This document shows positions 1 through 7,430 of a DNA stretch of 13,299 bases, one piece after another. The stretch comes from Euperipatoides rowelli (lineage: Eukaryota; Onychophora; Udeonychophora; Euonychophora; Peripatopsidae), in the NCBI GenBank assembly GCA_003024985.2, contig PXIH01S0003826.1; one strand, given 5' to 3'. A program made the translations under genes and the position numbers. The number at the start of each line of letters is the position of its first letter. Position 1 is the first letter of the stretch. Under the pieces are notes generated by a model. It saw only the letters and a list, made by a program, of their open reading frames with translations, searched no databases and was not told where the DNA came from.

Positions 1-75
1 GTTTGCAGATGAAGTATGGAAGGAAGGGATGGGGGTTATTTGATTGTCTGATATTTATGAAGATGAGTGTGAATT

Positions 76-328
76 ATGCAAATTTATTAGTCTAAAATTG
101 TATAGTCTATCAGCAACATCGATTGAAAAATTACAACTTTCAAGGAGGATTTGTATAAAAAAAAAGAACAGTTCTTGGATTGTTATTTTATTGCTCTTTA
201 TATGGAGTGTATTGACCTTGATCTGTGATGAAAAGTACACTGTCTTCAAAATAAGACAATAAACCTCCATAAGTGTACACACCCCATTTAAATCTTTTAC
301 TGTGATTTGAAGGTGGGTATTTGTCTGC
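76..328 (-). other. 3' UTR of copy A with AATAAA signal
   Basis: Non-coding AT-rich stretch after the last ORF2 stop (329-331). On the minus strand, the segment 100 to 76 aligns closely with 12107-12130 of copy B, including an AATAAA hexamer (here complementary to 83-88). A second AATAAA lies at 187-192. A homologous 3' UTR supports both copies ending as full-length elements. No clear poly(A) tail or simple-repeat tail is visible before base 1, so the true 3' end may lie just outside the window. Confidence 0.55.
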
Positions 329-1089
329 TTAAATTTTGAGGTGTCTTGTGATTACATACAGATAAGTTGACAGAAAGTTTTGGCTGGAGATGCTAGCTTT
401 AGAATTGGCAGCAGTTCTTGTAACCAGTATGATGGTATAAAAATAAGTCACAATTAAGAAGTTTGCTAGTCTGTGAGAATTTATTGGAAATGGATATAAA
501 GACCACTGGTTAGTCAAAGAGTCAATTGTAAAGCCTTCAAGTAAACTTGCAATTGTTTGATTACCAATTCTAGTACATTGCAATATTGAAATTGATGTTT
601 GAAAGATGTATCTGGAGAGCTACAAAAGATGCATGACTTGTGTCTCTTATTCCACTAGGATAGTAATATGAGGGTGTTGGTACACATAGATGAAACATTT
701 TCATGTCTGATTAATGAAAGTTGCTGGTGATTTAATGAAAAATACAATTTCCAAGTCTCGGAAGGCACTTCCGGATTCCTAATAATTTTGTTACGTTCCT
801 TTAATGCCTTTGAAATTATCTTGTTGGTCCAACTAGAGATTTCAATTATTTGGTCTGAAACTGCCATAAAGAACTATATAGGTTTAGAAAAGTTTAAATC
901 CCATTTTGGTTCTACTACAACCCCCTCGGATGGTGGAAGGAGAATCCAATTGTCAATGGTGTGCCTTAGAGTTTCATCAATATTTTTATGCCATCTGGTT
1001 TTACCAGGCACCCTGTGGTACAAATCACCAATAGTTATTATATTGATATCTTTACTCATTGCATAAGAGATATCAATTGGGTCTTCCAA
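329..1089 (-). pseudogene. Copy A ORF2 C-terminal region with CCHC-like motif
   Basis: Three broken frames (1089-874, 867-655 and 583-329) together form the C-terminal part of ORF2. Just before the last frame, reading 633 to 580, is a Cys/His motif C-X2-C-X8-H-X4-C (CIFC, then H, then C), in the position of the C-terminal cysteine motif of L1/Tx1 ORF2 proteins. That motif contributes to RNP formation or nucleic-acid binding in studied relatives. Further on, SHRLANFLIV (around 472) matches SERLANLMIM of copy B (around 11792), which fixes the homology. Stops near 872 and 652 separate the frames, so no complete C-terminus could be made. Confidence 0.7.
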
Positions 1090-1099
1090 TTGCAGAATG

Positions 1100-1786
1100 A
1101 GTCTTGATTTAGTGCCAGAGAGGGCTAATACTGATTGTAGGTCTTGTGGAAAAATTCAGATTTGTATCTTGTCCCAGGCTAAAAGAGCAGCTTTATACAC
1201 TAATGGCAAAATATTCAAGTTTGTGTTGATGGCCTGGAGTGTAGCAACATAAGACCTATGTTTCCTCCAGTATACTCATTGAAAATTCTTTCTGCTATTA
1301 TTTTAATAGTTTGATTGTGGTTTGCAATATATAGCTGAGCCAGCATCACAATTCTAAATGTGTCAATTTGTCATTGTGGGGAAATAGCTTCTAAGCCATC
1401 AATTTGTTTGTCTTCGCTGATCTCTTCTGTTTTAGCCAGTGCTTGCTGTTAGCCCATACTGCCTCNGATAGTAAAATGGTTAACTGATGGATTTGATCAT
1501 TAGAGGGTTGAAGCACTTTAAACATAAAGGACCACCTGGGCCACAATAAATTCTTGGCCCACATTGCTCTTTGCATGTAGGTCATTGTAATTATATATTT
1601 CATATTTTTGACTATAGTGAACTTTGTAGATGACATTTTCTTTGTCCACTGTTCCTCATCAATTTTTAATGAAGAGGAGAAAACAATAACCATAATTTTT
1701 TGTGATTTAAAAGATACCGCTAGTAGGTGTAAATCTTTAACTATGTCTTGTTTTCTTTCCTTAGGAATTTTTAGTGCTAATACCAC
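1100..1786 (-). pseudogene. Copy A ORF2 post-RT (thumb/linker) region
   Basis: The segment 1786-1391 encodes about 131 residues that align with 10482-10814 of copy B. Shared features are the KIDEEQW / RIDTEQW block, YMQRAMWA / YIQRAQWV, WPRW / WPKW, LQPS and EAVW. This is the stretch after the RT palm in L1/Tx1 ORF2 (thumb and linker). Downstream, about 1340-1210, another frame gives NEYTGGNIGLMLLHS, which matches NRYAKANLGFRILHS in copy B. The segment is shifted in frame relative to the RT palm (2211-1819), and an unresolved base (n) sits at 1466. It is a remnant with no independent function. Confidence 0.75.
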
Positions 1787-1818
1787 AGACTTGTGTAAAT
1801 ACAGAACAGCTTCTGAGT

Positions 1819-2740
1819 TTACAGCAATCCTGGAAAGGTCTCACAAATAATGGAGATAGATTTAATGTTCCTAACAAAGAAGGACACATCATTAGCATAA
1901 GCGGTTGCTAATACTCTTTTATCAGTGGTGATCCATAGTCCATCAGAGTGTAAGGCCATGTGAACTGCATTTACAAAAGGCTGCATAGCGAGATCATATA
2001 GTATTGTTGAGGTTGAATCCACTTGTCCGATTCCTCTGGCATATGAAAATGGTTTGGACAACAAGTTTACATTTTTTAACCGGCAGTCAAAACCTGTGTA
2101 AAAAGCCTTGATGATTTTTAGAAAGATACCAATAATCCTTAACAAGTGAAATAACAATGGATGTGAGACTCGATCATAGGCTTTTGATTGATCGAGTGTT
2201 AGGATGAACAAAGGTTTATCTTCAAACTTATTAATGGATATAACATCCCTGATAGTTGCTAAGGATTAAAAAATTGAAGACCCAGGTAGAGAGGTCTAGG
2301 TTGATGGGATCACTGATCTAATTGCATGTGTCAATTTGACTGCCAGAGCCTTGAGTATAATTTTAAGCTCTACTGAGAGCAGAGAAATTGGCCTCCAGTT
2401 GTCAATTTTTCTGAGGTCACCTTTTTTTGGAATTAAGGTAATTTATCCAAGTTGCAGCTGAGCCTGACAGTGTTCCTTCTATGCAAATACTATGAAACCA
2501 TTTAAAAGCTAAGGGTCCAAGTAGTGGCAAAATCTAAGATAAAATTATAATGTAATTCCAACTGCACCTGGTGCTTTTTCCAGATTCATCTGTCCAGCTG
2601 CCTAAAGAAGGTCTTCCTGTGTTTGTTTTTCTTCAAGCATATTTTGTGAGCTTTCATCTATGTTATTGAGTCCAAAAGTCATATTTTCTAGTGGTGCAAG
2701 ATAATCATTGGAAAGATTATAAAGATCTGTATAGAAATCT
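1819..2740 (-). pseudogene. Copy A ORF2 reverse transcriptase domain (inactivated)
   Basis: Reverse transcriptase would copy the element RNA at the nicked target (target-primed reverse transcription). The fragments read in order: a DFYTDLYN stretch (about 2735), EKAPGAVGIT (about 2580), LIPKKGDLRKIDNWRPISL (about 2440-2385), motif A LDQSKAYDRVSH (D codon 2193-2191), a motif B remnant GIGQVDS where GIRQGDP is usual, and motif C YANDV (1899-1888). The last 130 codons (2211-1819) are open; upstream the frame is broken by several stops. The change of YADD to YAND (AAT at the first Asp) removes a metal-binding residue. The two substitutions in motif B would also be damaging. The fold assignment is firm. 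Confidence 0.85.
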
Positions 2741-3089
2741 TTAATGTGGTCCATAATTTGGGCATCGTCAGTAATGATGTTGCCATTATCTTCTTTTAGG
2801 AATAAAATGTTTGAAGGGAAACTCTTAAAAATATTTGAGCTTGGTGTATCCTTTACTATGTGTTCCTGTACAATGTCTTTCCTTTTCAGGTCTTTCCAAC
2901 ATCTTTTTGAAGCAATAATGATGTCTGATTTAAGATTGTCCTACCATTGGATAAAAGAATGAGAATCCCTAGGGGCCTCGCTGGTTCTGGCAGCAAGAAA
3001 ACTGCACATAATGGATACAAAACATTTTGAGTCCAAAAATTGGTTTTTCATTCTCCAGTATGGGGGATGTAATCTGTCTGTATGCAGGA

Positions 3090-3899
3090 GAATACAGGTG
3101 AAAACCAGGGAATGGTCACTGTTTGACTGCTTGATGAGTTTCATTTAGTGGATATGTTGACTCCAGCATCTTGGAATGCATATATAATCGATAATTTTGT
3201 TACATCTTGTTACTGCTCTGTCATCCCCAAAGAGTCTGATCGAAAGCCATATGGCTGACATTGCTGTCAGAACAGCTTCCACCATAGCTCTGACCATTGC
3301 TCTCTTCCATTAAATCTTGGCTTCATCATCTCTCTCTAACTCCATATTGAAGTCTCCGAGCATGAAAAAAAATGGTTGTTTTGAAGTTTTTAATCTCTTG
3401 TCTTGCCGTTCATATTGGGAGGCATACTTATGATCTAAATTATCAATATAAAGTAAGTTAATATTTTTAGAATCGCCCTGTTGTAGCCCTGGAACAAAGA
3501 CTCCCCAGAATGACAATCTTTCCTTCCAAAAGTTCAGGACTTGGCTGATTAGAGTATCATCATGTGGGAGATGAATGTTATTCGTCATGTGGGAGATGAA
3601 TGTATTATCAATCACCCAAAAAGATATCTCTTGCACTAGTTCCTTAAAAATGTCTAAAATATTAATGTTTGAGAGTGGGAGGTGGGCTCTGTGCCAAAAG
3701 GCCAAACCAGCTTGTCTAGAAAGTGGTGGAGAGCCCATGATTATCCCATGTTCCATTGTGTATTGGTTATCAACTAGATTAGATTCTTGTAATAAACATA
3801 TGTCAATATTGTTTGAATGACATAATTTGTCAAGGAATTTCCATTTTTGGGTGATGCCAATCCTGCTGTGTTAAGAGTAGCTATAGTTGTTATAGACAT
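3090..3899 (-). pseudogene. Copy A ORF2 start and APE-type endonuclease domain
   Basis: The ATG at 3899-3897 begins MSITTIATLNTAGL, the usual N-terminal strand of LINE APE-like endonucleases, which nick the target DNA. The frame then shifts by one base at about 3835. It continues as DICLLQES and into the open segment 3756-3310, which holds GDFN (3357-3346). Another break follows, then TRCNKIIDYICIPRCW (about 3215) and SDHSLV (3120-3112). These correspond to the catalytic and DNA-contact motifs of the exonuclease-endonuclease-phosphatase fold, with the key N, E, D, N, D and H residues still visible. Copy B starts the same way at 8489, which supports this ATG. ORF1 ends 30 bases upstream (stop 3932-3930). 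A 25-bp tandem duplication lies inside the domain. Confidence 0.85.
3560..3603. repeat. 25-bp tandem duplication inside the copy A endonuclease
   Basis: A 19-base exact repeat (starting TCATGTGGGAGATG) occurs at 3560-3578 and again at 3585-3603, a period of 25 bases. Because 25 is not a multiple of three, the duplication shifts the reading frame. The endonuclease nevertheless reads in one frame on both sides, so a compensating indel must lie nearby. Copy B lacks the duplication, so it arose after the lineages split. Confidence 0.85.
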
Positions 3900-3929
3900 G
3901 ACTGAAAAACTTTATTTGAGTTCTACCAT

Positions 3930-4763
3930 TTATTGCTTCTGCTTCTGTTGTCTGGCAAGTTTAGGATCACAAGTCAATTGTGTAATGTCTTCTAACAGTT
4001 CATAAGCTTTCTTCAACGAAAAGATCCATTAGGGTAAAGTTCTGTTTGTGTAAGAGCAAATTTAACCAATTGTTCCATGTTAGGATGAGACACAAGAAAC
4101 TGTGCTGAAATATTTTTTTAATTTCTTTAATTTAAAGAGTCAATCGTCTAGTATTTTGACACCTTCATTCCTTAAGTAGAGATGTCCTAAAATCCCTTTT
4201 GGCTTTACTGTCAGGTTTAACCGCTCTGCTTTTTTTAATTGGCTGGTCCACCGGTTCTCTAAGAGATTGTCTTTATGATTCAGAAAGTTATGATTGGGCT
4301 CTTTGTCTAGCTTAGACAAATCTTTTGTGGATTCTTCTGTCTCCATTAATGTAAGAGAATCGGATGAAAACTAATTTTCATTTGGTAATCCAATAAGTTT
4401 CCTAGACTTATTAGGCATGACTTCCTCATTTGATTCTCCATCCACTGTGTTAAACATTAATGTCTATATTCCAAAGTGATTTTAGCACTCGGGGTGGATT
4501 TCTTTTGCTTTAATGTTTCTAGTTTTCTTTTTATCAAGAGTAGAACTATGATTTTTTTTGTGTTGATTGTAACTGCTTATTGGACTTTGCTATATCTTCT
4601 TACCTGTGAAGTACTTTCTGATATACACTTGTTTGATTGTTTTTGTTCGACTAAGGTAATTAAACTAGATTGCATTGCGTAAAAATTGACTTATTGTGTT
4701 TTAGATTAACACCCTTTGTTGTGTAGAGTTGGTACACTGCTGGGTGTGTATTGGTTTGAGAAA
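3930..4763 (-). pseudogene. Copy A ORF1 C-terminal tail (stop-riddled)
   Basis: After the TAA at 4766-4764 the ORF1 frame continues, unshifted but with about half a dozen stops, as Lys/Asn/Ser-rich sequence to 4140. This includes a 68-codon open piece 4346-4140 rich in K, E and L. A frame change then gives AQFLVSHPNMEQLVKFALTQ (about 4105-4046). A second change gives KKAYELLEDITQLT and a C-terminus ending at TAA 3932-3930. Copy B has the same ending (QFLVEKCDPNLC, then KRYEIIKEFLENYL). This identifies the true ORF1 C-terminus and an ORF1-ORF2 gap of only 30 bases. A basic tail fits RNA binding. Confidence 0.7.
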
Positions 4764-5777
4764 TTATTTCAATTCTATCTTTGGCAAGGTATGCTTTTGT
4801 TCATTTCCAGTTTTAGCAGGTAAAACTGTAGTACCTGTGTCACCCTTAGCATTCTGTATGTCAGAAATTAATGTGTGTGCATCACAAATTTTTGTGTGTA
4901 GATGTGATCCACATGAGAAACATTTTGGACCTAGAGCTGTTAGTTCCAAGTCATATGCAGTGCCCAGAAAGGAGATTAAAATTGTGTCTGGAATTATACT
5001 TTCATTGGAATTTTTGACAAGATATATTTCCCGTCTGAAACTAAAAGCCCCTTTAAACACCTGGCTGTGTACTGATGCTGGGATCTTTCTTAAGACAGGA
5101 TACACAGATGTTCCAAAAGGCTTACATGCATCAATGATTAGAGAGTCTGGAACAAGAGGAAAAACACCACTTACTATAAGCCTAACCACTGGCTGCTGGA
5201 AGAAGGAAACATTTAACCATCTGCCCCTAATCCATATACCCCTTTTTACTAGGTCTTCAACCATTACTGAAGTTTTAACAAAAACAAGCACATAATTTGG
5301 ATCTCTGGGATCTCTTCCAATAAAGGCAATGGAACTTTTTCCTGTTATCTCAGATATGGCCCATGCATATGACTCCAGAGAGACTCCATTAATTCTTTCC
5401 ACCACAACTCCACATTCAGGGGCTGATCCCGTAGTGGAAGCTGAAACATTTGGTGGCATTAGAACCTTGGCATATGATGCCTGTTTTTTTGCTTCCTCAG
5501 GTTGAGGTTGTCTTGGGAGTATACTATACGGGTTCTTAGAATGTTTGGGTGTGGCCCCCATGGCACTGTCAACTAAAGTATTGGCATATGACCATAATTT
5601 ATCTGTTGATTGGTGTAACATTAATTCCATAGTGGTGTCAACCTGACAATGGTTTGGTAGAGGGAGAATTATGTTTTGGTAATTCTTGTGAAGGCAGAAT
5701 GCATTTATCCCAAAAATTGGCTGAGGTTTTGAGCTTGAAAAATGACCTGCGCCTAGAACCTGACCAACATGTCCCAT
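4764..5777 (-). CDS. Copy A ORF1 protein (RNA-binding, CCHC zinc knuckle), open 337 codons
   Basis: ORF1 proteins of LINEs bind the element RNA in the cytoplasmic RNP. The longest intact frame in the window covers most of this one. Residues about 120-280 form a block (ECGVVVERING, DPNYVLVFVKTS, GIWIRGRWLNV, VVRLIVSGVFPLVPDSLI, FGTSVYPVLRKIP, FSFRRE) whose order matches Tx1-type ORF1 proteins and is shared with copy B. Residues 286-298 are a zinc knuckle C-X2-C-X4-H-X3-C, one residue shorter before the last Cys than the common X4. The first ATG (5777-5775) lies in a repeat arm and is probably fortuitous; Met50 (5630-5628) is a likelier start. The TAA at 4766-4764 removes the tail. It could be read simply as a well-preserved part of a dead element. 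Confidence 0.8.
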   Translation of the reverse strand: MGHVGQVLGAGHFSSSKPQPIFGINAFCLHKNYQNIILPLPNHCQVDTTMELMLHQSTDKLWSYANTLVDSAMGATPKHSKNPYSILPRQPQPEEAKKQASYAKVLMPPNVSASTTGSAPECGVVVERINGVSLESYAWAISEITGKSSIAFIGRDPRDPNYVLVFVKTSVMVEDLVKRGIWIRGRWLNVSFFQQPVVRLIVSGVFPLVPDSLIIDACKPFGTSVYPVLRKIPASVHSQVFKGAFSFRREIYLVKNSNESIIPDTILISFLGTAYDLELTALGPKCFSCGSHLHTKICDAHTLISDIQNAKGDTGTTVLPAKTGNEQKHTLPKIELK

Positions 5778-6052
5778 TTACCATATTACTAGCAGCCTTT
5801 TTTTTAAAAAAAAAATTTACATGCCTAATCTTACCCTTACCCTGAACGTTAACTCCTACTACATATTAACCCACTATGCCCCAACCCTATGATGATGAAG
5901 GGGTGAAATAGTCCTTTTTTGATCGATTTTGATAATTTTGAGCTATTTCTGGCCATTTCTCCTATATGACTGAAATAAATGTGAAGATGTTAAAAACAGG
6001 GTAAAATGGGACAAGTTAACATCCGCTTTCTTCAGCTTTTAGGTACTCCTGG
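5751..6052 (+). repeat. Left arm of an imperfect inverted repeat between the two LINEs
   Basis: The reverse complement of this arm aligns with 6120-6418 over nearly its whole length. Shared blocks are GCCTAGAAC (5751-5759), TAGCAGC (5790), CTTACCCTTACC, GGAGTTA (as its complement), TTTCACC, TATCAAAATCGAT, AGAAATAGCTCA, TTTTTAACATCT and finally TTAGGTACTCCTGG (6039-6052). In the best 90 bases, identity looks like roughly 80% by eye. The outer end merges with the start of copy A. It may be that element's 5' UTR, a MITE, or part of an inverted duplication. Confidence 0.8.
5770..6013. mobile_element. MITE-like unit with terminal inverted repeats (left)
   Basis: TGTCCCATTTACC at 5770-5782 is complementary to GGTAAAATGGGACA at 6000-6013, with a single-base indel. 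This gives a 244-bp unit without coding capacity. Its inside matches the unit at 6130-6416 in opposite orientation. It carries a T8A10 run at 5798-5815. The size, lack of genes and terminal inverted repeats suggest a miniature inverted-repeat transposable element. The superfamily is not recognised, and no clear target duplication is seen. Confidence 0.55.
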
Positions 6053-6119
6053 TGTAGAGCAACATGGCTCAGCCTTTGCTAAACAGTAGGGAGTTAAATT
6101 GTACGATTGGTAGCAATTT
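6053..6119. other. 67-bp unpaired spacer at the centre of the inverted repeat
   Basis: Sequence between the two arms and the apparent symmetry axis of the head-to-head pair (about 6086). When compared with its own reverse complement it shows no convincing pairing. No gene or motif is recognised in it. Confidence 0.5.
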
Positions 6120-6129
6120 CTAGGAGTAT

Positions 6130-6416
6130 CTAGAAAAGGGATCCAAGAAGTGACAATTACCACATTTTTAACATCTGCGCATCTACTTCAATCATATACG
6201 TTCAATCATATACGTCATATGGTCGGAAATAGCTCATATTTATCAAAATCGATTAAAAATAATAATTTCACCTCTATATTATACCCCCCTTCTCGCCTGA
6301 TGTTAAAGTACACAAAAGGAGTTAGAATTCAAGGTAAGGGTACGGTTAGAACTGTAAATAATAAAATAAAGCTGCTATCCACTTATTTATTGTCACTTCT
6401 TGGATCCTAGTTCTAG
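6130..6416. mobile_element. MITE-like unit with 28-bp terminal inverted repeats (right)
   Basis: Bases 6130-6157 and 6389-6416 are inverted complements at 25 of 28 positions. They include a perfect 17-base core, GGATCCAAGAAGTGACA (6139-6155), whose complement is at 6391-6407. The 287-bp unit has no believable gene. The short frame inside it (6150-6410) is not supported by any match and is treated as chance. The inside is homologous to the left unit, but the terminal sequences differ. Confidence 0.65.
6187..6214. repeat. 14-bp tandem duplication
   Basis: TTCAATCATATACG occurs twice, directly adjacent. The left arm has a single related copy (CAGTCATATAG on its complement), so the duplication is specific to the right arm. 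Confidence 0.85.
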
Positions 6417-6482
6417 GCTCTCATCAATTTCCCCCTTAAGGAGCAGTTTGCAATTAATGTTAGTATTTTACCTATAGAGAAT

Positions 6483-6840
6483 TTGTATGATTCAAAAATG
6501 TGTCCCATGCAGTTTCTGAGTCACAACATTTTGACAGAAGGAGAAGGCAATCAAAGTTTGGAAATTCCCCAAGGAGTACCAACTCCTGAATATTTTAGTA
6601 GAAGCATTATGCCAGCAGATAAGAAGGACCAATGTAAAGAACATCTTTTGACTCCAAAATTCACCAAAATGAACAAATTCTGCAAAAACAGCAATTTAGC
6701 AAAGATTTCAGAAAAACTAACTGCATGGCTTCAGTCATTCAAGCCATGCAGTTAGTTTTTCTGCAGCAAACCCTGCTACTTTTGCTAATAAGATTTCATA
6801 TGCATCAGTTATGAGCAGTGATATAAGTCAAGAATAAGAG
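6483..6840 (+). pseudogene. Copy B ORF1 N-terminal part
   Basis: An 90-codon frame begins at 6483 and is polar and low in recognisable motifs. It is broken at about 6710-6763 by a perfect hairpin, after which the frame changes to ANPATFANKISYASVM (6763-6819). That sequence matches KKQASYAKVLM of copy A ORF1 (residues 97-107). The N-terminus itself does not align clearly with copy A, so the exact start codon is uncertain. Confidence 0.5.
6709..6763. repeat. Perfect 23-bp inverted repeat with 9-base loop
   Basis: Bases 6709-6731 are exactly complementary to 6741-6763 (core AACTGCATGGCTT / AAGCCATGCAGTT). The loop is 6732-6740. Outside, TAGCAAAG (6697-6704) can pair with CTTTTGCTA (6779-6787), giving a longer imperfect hairpin of about 90 bases. 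The stem disrupts the ORF1 frame with a stop just after it. It looks like a local fold-back duplication; a transcription terminator is not a sensible reading in this setting. Confidence 0.9.
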
Positions 6841-6890
6841 GAAGAGCAAGTGACCTCAGGTGGTTGAAAAGTCAATATCTAATAGGCTAA

Positions 6891-7430
6891 TCACCAGAAT
6901 GTGGTTTATTGGTGGAAAGAGTAAGAAACTCTTATCTTGATGATTATGTGGAAGCTGTTGAGTTGATTGCTGATAAAAGACTGTCATTTACATAGGGCAG
7001 AACCCACATGATGTTAAATACATTTTGGTAATTTTGGCCAGTTCAGCATTAGTTAAAGAAGGTTGTGGATCAAGGAATTAGGATTAGAGAATTATGGGTA
7101 TGTACAACCCATCTACAACAACCTTCCAAAAATTTCACAGTGAGTGGAGTCTTGCCATATATTAAGGAAGAACAAATTATTGATGCCTGTAGGGCTTTTG
7201 GGAAAGTTGTTTATCCAAAATTGAGGAGAATCCCAGCCGATACCAGAGCAAGACAATATAATAATGTCATGAATTTCAGAAGAGAGTTATTAATAAATAT
7301 GAATAAAGATGTACTTCTTCCAGACATTGTAGCTATTTATGCTTTTGGAAAAATGCACTAGTTATCATTGTCAACAACTGGAGTAGTCTGTTTCAAATGT
7401 TCAAAGATAGGTCACTTTGCAGCTAACTGT
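6891..7430 (+). pseudogene. Copy B ORF1 RNA-binding-like block and CCHC zinc knuckle
   Basis: SPECGLLVERVRNSYLDDYV (from 6891) matches APECGVVVERINGVSLESYA of copy A. After a frame change, NPHDVKYILVILASSALVKE matches DPNYVLVFVKTS. The open segment 7065-7361 then carries GIRIRELWV, TVSGVLPYIKEEQIIDACRAF, VVYPKLRRIPA and MNFRRELL. One in-frame TAG (7359-7361) separates it from the zinc knuckle CFKCSKIGHFAANC (7389-7430), a canonical C-X2-C-X4-H-X4-C. By analogy this is the RNA-binding ORF1 protein of the RNP. At least two frameshifts and several stops prevent expression. Confidence 0.8.

Larger units (their letters stand above)
76..5765 (-). mobile_element. Copy A: decayed full-length-like Tx1-type LINE (non-LTR retrotransposon)
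   Basis: An almost complete two-ORF LINE read on the minus strand. In order it shows an ORF1 RNA-binding-like block, a CCHC knuckle, a basic ORF1 tail, an APE-type endonuclease (LNTAGL, LLQES, GDFN and SDH motifs), reverse transcriptase (KKGDLRKIDNWRPISL, LDQSKAYDRV, YANDV), a post-RT region and a C-terminal Cys/His motif. The motif set matches the L1/Tx1 superfamily, and the ORF1 architecture favours the Tx1-like branch. Stops and frameshifts break both ORFs, so the copy is dead. The 3' limit is set by a 3' UTR stretch (76-100) that also occurs in copy B. The 5' limit is uncertain, because the element runs into an inverted-repeat arm (5751-6052) that may be its own 5' UTR. No target-site duplication could be identified by eye. 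Confidence 0.88.
6120..6418 (-). repeat. Right arm of the imperfect inverted repeat
   Basis: Counterpart of 5751-6052 in opposite orientation, 299 against 302 bases. It starts with CTAGGAGTATCTAG (6120-6133) and ends with GTTCTAGGC (6410-6418), both matching the edges of the left arm. It differs by a 14-bp tandem duplication (TTCAATCATATACG at 6187-6200 and 6201-6214). Its outer edge runs straight into the 5' region of copy B, just as the left arm runs into copy A. Confidence 0.8.

Noticed and set aside
2744-2962. Plus-strand frame of 72 codons
   Set aside because: Antisense to the copy A ORF2 linker between endonuclease and RT; no motif.
4476-5295. Two plus-strand frames (4476-4682 and 4729-5295)
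   Set aside because: They are antisense to the well-supported ORF1 of copy A, and their residue patterns mirror that frame.
5820-5860. Telomere-like sequence (CTTACCCTTACCCTGAACG)
   Set aside because: Only a few degenerate units, shared with the other arm as part of the repeat, so not a telomeric tract.
6150-6410. Open frame of 86 codons on the plus strand
   Set aside because: It lies wholly within the MITE-like unit, has no recognisable motif, and has no counterpart in the homologous left unit.
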